A stretch of 33,016 nt of DNA from the NCBI RefSeq assembly GCF_001279005.1, contig NZ_LGCN01000241.1, positions 1 through 33,016 of the forward strand, in the 5' to 3' direction. Under the pieces are notes generated by a model. The model saw nothing but the letters and a program-made list of their open reading frames with translations, was not told the DNA's origin and ran no database searches. Below, piece by piece: positions 17,342 through 25,949 of this stretch (positions are counted from its first letter, which is position 1; each line of letters begins with the position of its first letter). Position numbers and translations under genes: made by a program. This DNA comes from Streptomyces caelestis. GTDB lineage: Bacteria > Actinomycetota > Actinomycetes > Streptomycetales > Streptomycetaceae.

Positions 17342-18093
17342 GCGACTTCGAGGGCCTGACGGCCCTGGTGACCGGCGGCGCCTCCGGCATCGGCCGGGCC
17401 ACGGCGGACCTCCTGGCGGAGCGCGGCGCCACCGTGGCCGTGCTGGACCTCGACCCGTCGACGGTCGCCGAACCCCTCACCGGACACCGCGCCGACGTCA
17501 CCGACGACGCCTCGGTGCGTGCGGCGGTGGCCGCCGCCGTCGACGGCCTGGGCGGCCTCGACGTACTGGTCAACAACGCCGGCGTCGGCGCCCAGGGCAC
17601 CGTGGAGACCAACTCCGACGAGGAATGGCACCGCGTCTTCGACGTCAACGTCCTCGGCATGGTCCGCACCGCCCGCGCCTGCCTGCCGCACCTGCGCGCC
17701 TCCGGGCACGCGGCGATCGTCAACACCTGCTCCATCGCCGCCACCGTGGGCCTGCCCCAGCGGGCCCTGTACAGCGCCACCAAGGGCGCCGTGTACTCCC
17801 TCACCCTCGCCATGGCCGCCGACCACGTCCGCGAGGGCATCCGCGTCAACTGCGTCACCCCGGGCACCGTCGACACCCCCTGGATCGGCCGGCTGCTGGA
17901 CGCGGCCGACGACCCGGCCGCCGAACGCGCCGCCCTGGAGGCCCGCCAGCCCACCGGCCGCCTGGTCCCGGCCGCCGAGGTCGCCGGCGCCATCGCCCAC
18001 CTGGCGAGCCCGCTGTCCGGCGCCACCACCGGCACGGCCCTCACGGTCGACGGCGGCATGCAGGGACTGCGGCTGCGCCCGGAGGCCCGGTGA
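17338..18093 (+). CDS. SDR dehydrogenase, likely 2-keto-3-deoxy-L-fuconate dehydrogenase
   Basis: The 251-residue classical short-chain dehydrogenase has TGGASGIG for NAD(P) (about 13-20), NNAG, and the catalytic triad Ser132, Tyr145 and Lys149 (YSATK). Asp at the end of the second strand (VLDLD) favours NAD+ over NADP+. In the operon it most likely oxidises 2-keto-3-deoxy-L-fuconate to 2,4-diketo-3-deoxy-L-fuconate, the step after fuconate dehydratase. Oxidation of L-fucose itself is the alternative, since both SDR and aldo/keto reductase proteins serve that role in other bacteria. It is translationally coupled at both ends by four-base overlaps. Confidence 0.88.
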   Translation: MSDFEGLTALVTGGASGIGRATADLLAERGATVAVLDLDPSTVAEPLTGHRADVTDDASVRAAVAAAVDGLGGLDVLVNNAGVGAQGTVETNSDEEWHRVFDVNVLGMVRTARACLPHLRASGHAAIVNTCSIAATVGLPQRALYSATKGAVYSLTLAMAADHVREGIRVNCVTPGTVDTPWIGRLLDAADDPAAERAALEARQPTGRLVPAAEVAGAIAHLASPLSGATTGTALTVDGGMQGLRLRPEAR

Positions 18094-19067
18094 ACAGCCG
18101 CCGGCTCGGCCGCAGCCGCGTCGAGGTCACCGCCCTGGCCCTCGGCTCCGCCGGCATCGGCAACCTGTACACCGAGGTCGGCGAGGAGGCGGCGCACGAG
18201 GCGGTGCGGGCCGCCTGGCAGCGAGGCGTCCGTTACTTCGACACCGCCCCGCACTACGGCATCGGCCTGGCCGAACGCCGCCTCGGCGCCGCCCTGCGCG
18301 AGCACCCGCGCGACGCCTTCACGGTCTCCACCAAGGTGGGCCGCCGCCTCGAACCCTTTGACGCCGGCGGCGACGACCTCGCCCACGGCTTCGCCGTCCC
18401 CGCCACCCACCGTCGCGTCTGGGACTTCAGCGCCGAGGGCGTACGCCGCACCCTGGAGGCGAGCCTGGAACGCCTCGGCCTGGACCGCGTCGACGTCGTC
18501 TACCTCCACGACCCCGACGACCACGCCGAACAGGCCTTCCGCGAGGGTTACCCGGCTCTGGAGAGACTCCGCGCGGAGGGCGTCGTCGGGGCGATCGGCG
18601 CCGGCATGAACCAGACCGCGATGCTCACCCGCTTCGTCCGCGACACCGACGTCGACGTCGTCCTGTGCGCCGGCCGCCACACCCTGCTCGACCACAGCGC
18701 CCTGACCGACCTGCTGCCCGCGGCCCTGGCACACGGCACCTCCGTCGTCGTCGGCGGCGCCTTCAACTCCGGCCTGCTCGCGGACCCGGGGCCGGGAGCG
18801 ACGTACGACTACACCCGGGCGCCCGCCGAGTTGCTGGACCGCGCCCTGCGGCTGAAGGAGGCCGCCGAGCGGCACGGCACCACCTTGCGCGCCGCCGCCC
18901 TGGCCCACTGCGCCGCCCATCCGGCGGTCGCGAGCGTGCTCGTCGGCGCCCGCTCGGCCGCCGAGGTCCACGACTGCGCCGACCGGTTCACGGACCCGGT
19001 GCCCACCGCCCTCTGGCGGGAACTGCGCGCCGACGGCCTGCTGCCGTCCGAGGGGGAGCCGGCGTGA
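18090..19067 (+). CDS. Aldo/keto reductase, likely L-fucose dehydrogenase
   Basis: This 325-residue TIM-barrel oxidoreductase keeps the complete catalytic tetrad: Asp51, Tyr56 (FDTAPHYGIG), Lys82 (STKVGR) and His140 (YLHDPDD). It resembles the D-threo-aldose / L-fucose dehydrogenase group, which oxidises L-fucose to L-fucono-1,5-lactone with NAD(P)+, and that is the missing first step of the pathway encoded here. The GTG start overlaps the upstream stop as GTGA, and its own stop overlaps the next gene in the same way, so the four enzymes are made from one coupled transcript. The assignment relative to the neighbouring SDR protein is by analogy. Confidence 0.87.
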   Translation: MNSRRLGRSRVEVTALALGSAGIGNLYTEVGEEAAHEAVRAAWQRGVRYFDTAPHYGIGLAERRLGAALREHPRDAFTVSTKVGRRLEPFDAGGDDLAHGFAVPATHRRVWDFSAEGVRRTLEASLERLGLDRVDVVYLHDPDDHAEQAFREGYPALERLRAEGVVGAIGAGMNQTAMLTRFVRDTDVDVVLCAGRHTLLDHSALTDLLPAALAHGTSVVVGGAFNSGLLADPGPGATYDYTRAPAELLDRALRLKEAAERHGTTLRAAALAHCAAHPAVASVLVGARSAAEVHDCADRFTDPVPTALWRELRADGLLPSEGEPA

Positions 19068-19903
19068 CCGTCGACGCGCACCACCACGTCTGGGACCTGT
19101 CCGTCCGTGACCAGGACTGGCTCACCGGCCCCGGACTGCGGCCGCTGCGGCGGAACTTCGGCCTGTCCGACCTCGCCCCCGAGGCGAGCGCTGCCGGTGT
19201 CGACCGCACCGTCCTGGTGCAGACCGTCACGGTCCCCGAGGAGACCCCCGAACTGCTGGCCCTCGCCGAGGCGCACGAGTCGGTCGCGGGGGTCGTCGGC
19301 TGGACCGACCTCGTCCGCCCCGACATCGCCGACGAGCTGGCCCGGCTGCGGGCGTTGCCCGGCGGACGGTACCTGAAGGGCGTCCGCCACCAGGTGCAGG
19401 GCGAGTCCGACCCCGGGTGGCTGCTGCGCCCGGACGTCCGGCGCGGACTCGCCGCCGCGGCCGACGCCGGTCTGGCCTACGACCTCGTGGTCCTGCCGCA
19501 CCAACTGCCGGCCTGTGCGGCGGCGGCCGCGTCGCTGCCCCGGCTCACCTTCGTCCTGGACCACCTGGGCAAGCCGCCCGTCGCCTCGGGCGCGCTCGAA
19601 CCCTGGGCGTCCGACGTCCGCGCCCTGGCCGCGCTGCCCAACACGGTGTGCAAGCTCTCCGGCCTGGTCACCGAGGCCGACCGGGACTCCTGGACGGTCG
19701 ACGACCTGCGCCCGTACGCCGACGTCGTGCTGGACGCCTTCGGCCCCGGCCGGCTGATGTTCGGCTCGGACTGGCCGGTGTGCACCCTCGCGGCGTCGTA
19801 CGGCGACGTCCTCGCCGCCGCGCGGGAGCTGGCCGACGGCCTCGACGCCGCCGAACGCCGTCAGCTCTTCGAAACCACCGCCACCCGCGTCTACGACCTC
19901 TGA
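19064..19903 (+). CDS. Amidohydrolase-family L-fuconolactonase
   Basis: The 279-residue protein belongs to the amidohydrolase group COG3618. It opens with VDAHHHVWD (residues 3-11), followed by LQTVTVPEET-like VLVQTVTV, a central GVRHQVQGE and VLDHLGKPP, and a C-terminal MFGSDWPVC that holds the conserved catalytic Asp. Relatives hydrolyse sugar lactones such as L-fuconolactone or L-rhamnonolactone. Here it would open L-fuconolactone to L-fuconate, linking the aldo/keto reductase to fuconate dehydratase. GTG start coupled to the preceding gene. Its last 13 bases overlap the convergent membrane protein gene. Confidence 0.9.
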   Translation: MTVDAHHHVWDLSVRDQDWLTGPGLRPLRRNFGLSDLAPEASAAGVDRTVLVQTVTVPEETPELLALAEAHESVAGVVGWTDLVRPDIADELARLRALPGGRYLKGVRHQVQGESDPGWLLRPDVRRGLAAAADAGLAYDLVVLPHQLPACAAAAASLPRLTFVLDHLGKPPVASGALEPWASDVRALAALPNTVCKLSGLVTEADRDSWTVDDLRPYADVVLDAFGPGRLMFGSDWPVCTLAASYGDVLAAARELADGLDAAERRQLFETTATRVYDL

Positions 19904-21312
19904 GCCGTCCCCGTCAGCCGGGTCGGCGGCAGGAACTCCCGCACATACGTCCGCTCCCAGCACGCGCCCGTCTCCCGCAGCTCCCGCCACGTCGTGTAGC
20001 GGTAGCGGAAGAGGCGGGCGCGGATGTGCCGGGGCGGCGCGTCCGCGGGGAACGGGGAGCGGCGCAGCAGCCTCAGCGTGTCCCGGTCGCCCTCCAGCAG
20101 ACGCTCCACCAGCGCGCCGAACCAGGGACCGGCGTACGCGGGCGACAGCGCGGCGAACCACATCAGCCAGTCGAGCCGCAGGTGGTACGGCGCGAACTGC
20201 CGCGGCCAGCGCCGCGGATCACCCGGCTTGCCCTTGAACTCGTACTCCCGCCAGCCGGAGTCCTTCCGGGGCGCCTCGTCCGCCGTCCCCTCCACGACCA
20301 CCTCGTACCGGATCCGGCTGACGCTGCCGAACGCCCCGTAGGTGTTGACCAGGTGCAGCGGGTCGAAGGAGCGGTTCATCACCTGGCGGCGGGAGAGCAT
20401 GTTGCGGACCGGCCGGTGACCGAGGCCGAGCAGCAGCGCGGACACCGCGAGGACGACCACCACGTACCACAGCGGCGCGTCGGGCACCGCCGGCGGATCG
20501 GAGGGGAACGCGACCGCCGGCAGGGCCAGCACGATCGTGATCCAGTTCAGCCACGCGAAGTTGCCGGACAGCACCAGCCACAGCTGGGTGACGATCATCA
20601 GCGAGGCGGCCACCGAGGCCACCGGCTGCGGGGCGAACAGCAGGAACGGCACGATCAGCTGGGTGACGTGGTTGGCGGCCACCTCGATCCGGTGCAGCGG
20701 CTTCGGCAGACGGTGGAAGAACCAGCTCAGCGGCCCCGGCATCGGCTGGGTCTCGTGGTGGTGGTCCAGGCAGGTCAGCTTCCGCCAGCACGCGTCGCCG
20801 CGCATCTTGATCAGACCCGCGCCGAACTCCACCCGGAACAGGACCCACCGCAGCAGGAACAGCACCACGACGGGCGGCGCCACCTCGTCGTTGCCGAGGA
20901 GGACGGCCAGGAACCCGACCTCGAGGAGCAGCGACTCCCAGCCGAACGCGTACCAGGTCTGTCCCACGTTGACGACCGACAGGTACAGCGCCCACGGCGC
21001 CAGCCACAACAGCATCCCGCCCCACAGCGGAAGCAGCGAGTCCAGCCCCGCCAGCAGCGCCGCCGACACCGCGCAGCCCGCCCAGGCGCACACCGCGAAG
21101 AACCGGTCCGAGTAGTGCCAGTGGAACAGGCTCGGCGACCTCCTGAACGGCACCCGCTCCACGAAACGCGGCACCGGCAGCATGCCGCGCTCCCCGATCA
21201 GCGCGCGGAACTGCAGCGCCGCCGCCAGGAACGCGACCAGATACAGCCCGGCCAGCGCCCGTTGGAAGACCAGCCGGCCCGTCCAGTACTCGGATGCGGT
21301 GAACCACTCCAC
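19891..21312 (-). CDS. Lipase maturation factor (LMF1-like) family membrane protein
   Basis: The 473-residue polytopic membrane protein belongs to the family of vertebrate lipase maturation factor 1 (formerly DUF1222), which in animals is needed to fold lipases in the ER; the bacterial role is unknown. About seven helices fill residues 15-330. Family signatures include QFRALIGERGMLPVPRFV, WGWE-like YAFGWESLLLEVGFLA, FRVEFGAGLIKMRGDACW with LTCLDHHHETQPMP, and the C-terminal soluble part ending RLDWLMWFAAL and a later RARLFRYRYTTW. GTG at 21312 follows GGAGGGAG; the longer frame to 21585 overlaps the neighbouring gene. It converges on the fuconolactonase gene with a 13-base overlap. Confidence 0.9.
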   Translation of the reverse strand: MEWFTASEYWTGRLVFQRALAGLYLVAFLAAALQFRALIGERGMLPVPRFVERVPFRRSPSLFHWHYSDRFFAVCAWAGCAVSAALLAGLDSLLPLWGGMLLWLAPWALYLSVVNVGQTWYAFGWESLLLEVGFLAVLLGNDEVAPPVVVLFLLRWVLFRVEFGAGLIKMRGDACWRKLTCLDHHHETQPMPGPLSWFFHRLPKPLHRIEVAANHVTQLIVPFLLFAPQPVASVAASLMIVTQLWLVLSGNFAWLNWITIVLALPAVAFPSDPPAVPDAPLWYVVVVLAVSALLLGLGHRPVRNMLSRRQVMNRSFDPLHLVNTYGAFGSVSRIRYEVVVEGTADEAPRKDSGWREYEFKGKPGDPRRWPRQFAPYHLRLDWLMWFAALSPAYAGPWFGALVERLLEGDRDTLRLLRRSPFPADAPPRHIRARLFRYRYTTWRELRETGACWERTYVREFLPPTRLTGTAQRS

Positions 21313-21444
21313 GGCCGCGCTCCCTCCGCCTCGTCCCGCCGGGGCCCTTGTGACTCTCCGTATACCACCGGGCGGGCCGCGCAACCCGCGGGCGGAGGGC
21401 GCCCAGCGGTCGAAGAATCGCGTGAACCCTGGCAAGGTGGGCCC

Positions 21445-23541
21445 ATGGCTGATCGGGGAGCGAGCCCCCTGTCTCTCCCGGACGACTGGCCGGACCACCC
21501 GGACCCGATCCTGGCGCTCAACCGCATGGGCGGTTTCGACTGGGACCTGGGCGCCGGGGTGATGCAGATGGACGCCCAGGCGCACGAGATCTTCGACGTG
21601 CGCCCCGGCGAATACGACGACAGGCCCGAGTCCCTGGAGAGCCGGGTCCCCTCCGGCGACGCCCTGCGCCTGGACACCGTCGTGTCACAGGCGCTGAAGG
21701 ACGGCAGCGAGAACTACGGCGCCTACTTCCGCGTCCGCCGCCGCGACGGCTCCCTGCGCTGGACCCACACCCAGGGCTACATCCGCCGGGACGAGAGCGG
21801 CCGGCCCCGCCGCATCATCGGCATCGTCCGGGACGCCACCCAGGAGCTCGGCGAGAGCGAGGCCAGGCGCGAGCAGGCCGCCCAGGAGGACGTCCGCCGC
21901 CGGCAGACCAACGTCGTCCAGCTCACCACCGCCGCCCTCGCCCATGCGCGCACCGTGCAGGACGTCATCGACGTCCTCAAGGACACCCACGGCCTCACCC
22001 ATCTGGGTGCGACCAGCCTGGTGATGGGGCTGCTCGAGGCGGGCAGGATCCGGCTCGTCGCGGAGGGACCCGAGGGCAGCCTCATACCGGGCACCGAGGT
22101 CACCGGGATCGACGAGCCGTATCCGATGAGCGAGGCGGTGCGCACCCTCAGCCCGTGCTTCATCGATTCACCGGAGGAGTTCGCCGAGCGCTATCCGCAG
22201 CTGTGGCAGGGACTCACCGGCCTGCACATCACCTCGGCGGCCTATCTGCCGCTGATCGTCCAGGCCCGTCCCATCGGCGCGATGGGGCTGCTCTACAGCG
22301 ACCGGCGCGGTTTCTCCGCGGAGGAGCGCAACATCCTCGTCGCGCTGGGCAGCAGCATCTCCCAGAGCATGCAGCGCGCGATGTTCTACGAGCAGGAGAT
22401 GGACCTCGCCCAGGGGCTGCAGCAGGCCATGCTGCCGCGCACCATCCCCAGCGTGCCCGGCGCCGACCTCGCCGTGCGCTACCGCGCCGCCACCATCGGC
22501 GGCTCCCTCGGCCGCGACATCGGCGGCGACTGGTACGACCTGATCCCGCTGCCGGGAGGCCGGGTGGGCGCCGTCATCGGCGACGTCCAGGGCCACGACA
22601 CACACGCCGCCGCCGTCATGGGCCAGCTGCGCATCGTGCTGCGCGCCTACGCGGCCGAGGGCCACCCGCCGGCCACCGTGATGGCCCGCGCCTCCGTCTT
22701 CCTGGACGAGCTCGACACCGACCGCTCCGCGACCTGCCTCTACGCCGAGGCCGACCTGGCCACCGGCGTACTCCAGATGGTCCGGGCCGGCCACCTCGAC
22801 CCGCTGGTGCGCCGCACCGACGGCTCCTGTCGGCGCGTCCCCGTCCCCGGCGGGCTGCCGCTCGGCCTGTCCGCGGAGTTCGGGCGGCTCGACTACCCGG
22901 TCGGCACGATGGAGCTCGACCCCGGCGACACCCTGCTGCTGTGCACCGACGGCCTGATCGAACAGCCCGGCGCCGACCTCGACGACGGCATGGAGACCCT
23001 CTCGGCGCTGATCGCCGTCGGCCCCGACGACGTACGCGAACTCGCCGACCGGCTCATCGACGTGGCCGAGGAACGCGGCGGCGGCGACGACGTGGCGCTG
23101 CTCCTGCTGCGCCGCCGCGCCCTGGACAGCGCGCGGCCCGGCGGCCGGCTCAAGCGGCGGGTGACGCCCGGTGATCCGGAGGCGCTCGCCGAGACCCGGC
23201 GCGCGATCCGCACGGCGGTGGGCGCCTGGGACGCGGGGGACCGGGCCGACGAGATCGAGCTGGTCGCCGACGAGATGATCACCAACGTGCTGATGCACAC
23301 CGAGGGCTCCGCGATCGTCACGCTCCGGGCCCTCACCGGCGGCGAGCGGCGCGTACGGGTGGAGGTCGAGGACTCCTCCAGCGCCCTGCCGCGCCGCCGG
23401 GAGGCGGGCGAGTCGGGCGTCTCCGGGCGGGGCCTGCTCCTGATCGAGACGCTCACGGACGTATGGGGCGTGGAGGCGCGCGGCGGCGGCAAGTGCGTGT
23501 GGAGCGAGTTCGTGGTGGCGAAGGGCCCCGACCCGGCCTGA
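21445..23541 (+). CDS. PAS-GAF-SpoIIE (PP2C) phosphatase with C-terminal anti-sigma-type ATPase domain
   Basis: The 698-residue cytoplasmic signalling protein contains, in order, a PAS domain (about 20-130, ending RRIIGIVRDAT), a GAF domain (about 150-310), a SpoIIE-type PP2C phosphatase (about 320-555) and a HATPase_c domain (about 575-695). The phosphatase keeps metal-ligand motifs IGGDWYD (about 358), IGDVQGHD and GGDDVALLLL. The ATPase domain has VADEMITNVLMHTEG (N box, about 607) and GRGLLLI (G box, about 660). Such proteins dephosphorylate anti-sigma antagonists while the ATPase acts as an RsbW-like kinase, tuning a stress sigma factor by partner switching. ATG at 21445 follows AAGGTGGG. 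The frame is open back to 19417, but that part is antisense to the LMF gene. Confidence 0.94.
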   Translation: MADRGASPLSLPDDWPDHPDPILALNRMGGFDWDLGAGVMQMDAQAHEIFDVRPGEYDDRPESLESRVPSGDALRLDTVVSQALKDGSENYGAYFRVRRRDGSLRWTHTQGYIRRDESGRPRRIIGIVRDATQELGESEARREQAAQEDVRRRQTNVVQLTTAALAHARTVQDVIDVLKDTHGLTHLGATSLVMGLLEAGRIRLVAEGPEGSLIPGTEVTGIDEPYPMSEAVRTLSPCFIDSPEEFAERYPQLWQGLTGLHITSAAYLPLIVQARPIGAMGLLYSDRRGFSAEERNILVALGSSISQSMQRAMFYEQEMDLAQGLQQAMLPRTIPSVPGADLAVRYRAATIGGSLGRDIGGDWYDLIPLPGGRVGAVIGDVQGHDTHAAAVMGQLRIVLRAYAAEGHPPATVMARASVFLDELDTDRSATCLYAEADLATGVLQMVRAGHLDPLVRRTDGSCRRVPVPGGLPLGLSAEFGRLDYPVGTMELDPGDTLLLCTDGLIEQPGADLDDGMETLSALIAVGPDDVRELADRLIDVAEERGGGDDVALLLLRRRALDSARPGGRLKRRVTPGDPEALAETRRAIRTAVGAWDAGDRADEIELVADEMITNVLMHTEGSAIVTLRALTGGERRVRVEVEDSSSALPRRREAGESGVSGRGLLLIETLTDVWGVEARGGGKCVWSEFVVAKGPDPA

Positions 23542-23599
23542 GCAGGCGCGGGCGCCGCACCGCGTGGAGCGCGTGCCGTCCCGGGAGCCGGCCGGGCCC

Positions 23600-23639
23600 G
23601 GAGCGCCCCCCCGGACGACGGCGCCCCGGACGGCGCTCC
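23600..23639. terminator. Candidate terminator between convergent genes
   Basis: GGAGCGCC (23600-23607) and GGCGCTCC (23632-23639) are perfect complements with a GC-rich 24-base interior that can fold further. It lies between the stops of the SpoIIE-type gene (23541) and the anti-sigma gene (23745). No T-run is present on either side. Confidence 0.35.
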
Positions 23640-23744
23640 CGACGCGTGCCGGGGCCTTCCGGGGCCGGGAGGAAGGGCGGTCTGCGGGCGTACGGCCGCG
23701 GCGCCGAGGTCTGCCGGGTGCGCGGGGACGCCGTCCGCGGCCCC

Positions 23745-24398
23745 TCACCGGGGCTCCAGCGTCACCAGGCTCTCGTCCTTCGCCGTGCGCACCTCGTAGC
23801 GGGCGATGTCCTCGGGGTGCATGGCGGAGCCGCCGAGGATCGTGTGGGGGCGGGCGTCGTGACGGGGCACGCTCCAGCTGGTCACCGTCTCCTCGGAGCC
23901 GTCCCGGCCGATCGCCACCAGACGGCAGGCGCGAGGGCCGGCGCCGTCCTTGACCTCGATCTCCATGGCGCTGCCCCAGGCCTCGTCCTCCGTGGTCACC
24001 TGCGCCCACACCCCGGACCGCTCGTCGGTCGCCGCGATGCGCACGGCGCCCCCGCCGTCGGCCCGTGCCATGATCGCGACCGCCGGCGCGGACACCGCGA
24101 GCACCACCGAGGCGGCCAGCGCCAGCAGCAGCCGGCGACGCCCCGCGCGGTTGCGGACCGCCACCTGCGACAGCAGCCGGTCCAGCATCCTCGGACCGGG
24201 CTCGGCCAGCGGGTGCACCAGCCGCGGGGTGGAACTCCGGTACAGCATCAACTGGCGTGCCACAGGGCCGAATTCGGTCACCTGGACGGCGCACCGGGGG
24301 CACTCCATGAGGTGGTCCTCGAAACGGAACGCGTCCGCCTCGTCCAGCACGCCGAGCGCGTAGGCGCCGACGTCGCGATGCCTTTCCAGGGACCTCAT
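23745..24398 (-). CDS. Zinc-binding anti-sigma factor with one membrane helix (RskA/ZAS type)
   Basis: The 217-residue protein starts with a zinc anti-sigma domain: HRDVGAYALGVLDEADAFRF, then H29-x3-C33-x2-C36 in EDHLMECPRC. It is followed by an amphipathic stretch, one transmembrane helix at about 90-110 after an RRR motif, and an extracytoplasmic anti-sigma-K-like domain (residues 115-217) that probably senses the signal. It should hold the upstream ECF sigma factor at the membrane and release it after proteolysis. ATG at 24398 follows GAGGATT. Unusually, an unrelated gene separates it from the sigma gene, with gaps of about 140-150 bases on both sides. Confidence 0.9.
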   Translation of the reverse strand: MRSLERHRDVGAYALGVLDEADAFRFEDHLMECPRCAVQVTEFGPVARQLMLYRSSTPRLVHPLAEPGPRMLDRLLSQVAVRNRAGRRRLLLALAASVVLAVSAPAVAIMARADGGGAVRIAATDERSGVWAQVTTEDEAWGSAMEIEVKDGAGPRACRLVAIGRDGSEETVTSWSVPRHDARPHTILGGSAMHPEDIARYEVRTAKDESLVTLEPR

Positions 24399-24549
24399 GC
24401 CGAATCCTCGTGCCGTTGGGTGCGGGTGGGGTTACTCCTTGCTCCCACCGGTACGCACCAGGCGGCCGAATCACTCAAGCGACGTGCCGAATCGTGACCA
24501 AGGCATTCGGAGCCGACCGGCCCGCGGATTGGTCGGATCGGCGAGGAAC

Positions 24550-25059
24550 CTAAAAAAGATGGAGGGCGAGGTGACCGAGCGGCAGCCCGAGCTGCCACGC
24601 CGGCGTCCACACCTTGGGTCCCTCGTCCTCGCCGGTCACCGCGCCGCCGCCCGGCACCGCATTCAGATCGGGCGCCAGCAGCTCCGTCTCCCGCAGCCAG
24701 CGCCAGGCCTCCCGGGCGAGCTCCAGGTCCGGGTCCGGCGCGTTCCGGCCGTCCGCGGACAGGTCCCGCAGGCGCCCCCGCACCCACTCCTGCCACGGCT
24801 GGTCGTACGCGGTCAGGGACAGCCAGGTCTCCATCCGGGTGATCACCCGGATGCCGGACAGCTCGCCGTCGGTGTCGGACAGGAACACGGTCAGCGCCAG
24901 CGCGTCCCGTCCCGCGCGGAACTCGACGGACGTCGGCGGCATCAGATCGCCGCTGCGCAGTAGTTCGTCGGCGATGTACTCGGCGTACAACCAGGCCATG
25001 GGGACGGTCAGTTCACCGTCACCGGTGCCGTCCGTGCTCTCTCGGCCTCTGTGCAGCAT
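24550..25059 (-). CDS. Unknown protein between an ECF sigma gene and its anti-sigma gene
   Basis: The 169-residue acidic soluble protein is not recognised. It has no signal peptide or membrane helix. Visible segments are AWLYAEYIADELLRSGDLMP, a likely helix; VEFRAGRDALALTVFLSDTD and GIRVITRMETWLSL, likely strands; and a Trp-rich helical part, QPWQEWVRGRLRDLSA and EAWRWLRETELLAPDL. Codon bias is strongly coding. The ATG at 25059 follows AGGAAGGG. The coding 3' end has a run of six T bases right before the TAG stop. Lying between sigma and anti-sigma genes in the same direction, it may be an accessory regulator or simply a co-regulated target. Confidence 0.82.
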   Translation of the reverse strand: MLHRGRESTDGTGDGELTVPMAWLYAEYIADELLRSGDLMPPTSVEFRAGRDALALTVFLSDTDGELSGIRVITRMETWLSLTAYDQPWQEWVRGRLRDLSADGRNAPDPDLELAREAWRWLRETELLAPDLNAVPGGGAVTGEDEGPKVWTPAWQLGLPLGHLALHLF

Positions 25060-25195
25060 CCCTTCCTGCCTTCCTCCGGTGCGTGCGCGTCGCCCGAACC
25101 CGGGCCCCCGGTCCGGAACACGGATGAGGACAGCCGATTACTCAACCGGGGTGGTCGGCAAGGCGCTTTACGGAGGTTTGACCCGACGGCCGGTT

Positions 25196-25720
25196 TCACC
25201 GCATGTCGGAGGCGTATCCGGGAAGCACCCGGCGCAGGGCGCGCAGCGCGTAGTACGCGCGGGACTTCACGGTACCGGGTGGGATCCCGAGGGCCGTCGC
25301 GGCTTCCGCCACACTCGCCCCCCGGAAGTACACGAGCACCAGGACTTCACGGTGCTCCGGAGTGAGTGTCTTCACAGCCTCGCGGACATCGAGCGCGGCC
25401 GCGGCCCGCTCGGCGTGGTCGGAGATCACCCGGGCGTTCTCCAGGACGGCGTCCCCGACCTCGGCCGGCCGGGCCTGCCGGGCCCGTCGCGCGTCTATGG
25501 CGAGCCGCCGTCCCACGGTGAGCAGCCAGGGCCGTACGGAGTCGAAGTTCTCGGCGCGCAGGGCCTCGGGGTGCTGCCAGGCGCGCACCAGGGTCTCCTG
25601 GACCAGATCCTCCGCGCGCTGCCGGTCCCCGTCGCAGAGCCGGAGCAGCAGCGCGAAGAGGGGCCGGCCGTGCTCGCGCTGCAGTGCGGCGAGCTCGTGC
25701 TCGGCGGTCGTCCCGTTCAT
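25196..25720 (-). CDS. ECF-family RNA polymerase sigma factor
   Basis: The 174-residue protein has sigma-70 region 2 (about 10-80: GRPLFALLLRLCDGDRQRAE, then DLVQETLVRAWQHPEAL and RPWLLTVGRRLAIDARRAR) and region 4 (about 115-170: AVKTLTPEHREVLVLVYFRG, then ASVAEAATALGIPPGTVKSR and YYALRALR). No extra C-terminal domain is present. The wording is close to sigma factors paired with zinc anti-sigma proteins, like the one encoded 800 bases downstream. The start is uncertain: ATG 25720 has GGAA about nine bases upstream and gives a normal length, whereas ATG 25741 lacks a site and the frame opens as far as 25858. Confidence 0.93.
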   Translation of the reverse strand: MNGTTAEHELAALQREHGRPLFALLLRLCDGDRQRAEDLVQETLVRAWQHPEALRAENFDSVRPWLLTVGRRLAIDARRARQARPAEVGDAVLENARVISDHAERAAAALDVREAVKTLTPEHREVLVLVYFRGASVAEAATALGIPPGTVKSRAYYALRALRRVLPGYASDMR

Positions 25721-25814
25721 GAGTGTGGTTCCGGCCGTCATGGCCGTATGGCAACGCACGGCGTGACGCGGGGACAGGGCGTGCACAGGAGCGTGCGGCG
25801 GACGGTCGATCGCG

Positions 25815-25838
25815 TCGACGAACGGTTCGACGAACGGT
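25815..25838. repeat. Perfect tandem 12-base repeat upstream of the ECF sigma gene
   Basis: TCGACGAACGGT occurs twice without a gap (25815-25826 and 25827-25838), followed a few bases on by CCGTTCG (25847-25853), the complement of the CGAACGG core. It sits about 95-118 bases upstream of the sigma start in the region divergent from the capA-like gene. It may be a regulator site array; no known consensus is recognised. Confidence 0.75.
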
Positions 25839-25949
25839 CGAGACGGCCGTTCGCGCACGCCGGACGGCCTAAAGAGCGTGTCGCAACGGTGCCGGGAGCG
25901 AGGAGGCTTCTTACCTGTTCATCCATAAATGTGACCACAGCGGGGTGAA

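Noticed and set aside
19417..21444. Upstream extension of the PAS/SpoIIE frame (open from 19417)
   Set aside because: The extension is antisense to the LMF gene and Arg/Pro-rich. The ATG at 21445 has a ribosome site and begins the recognisable protein.
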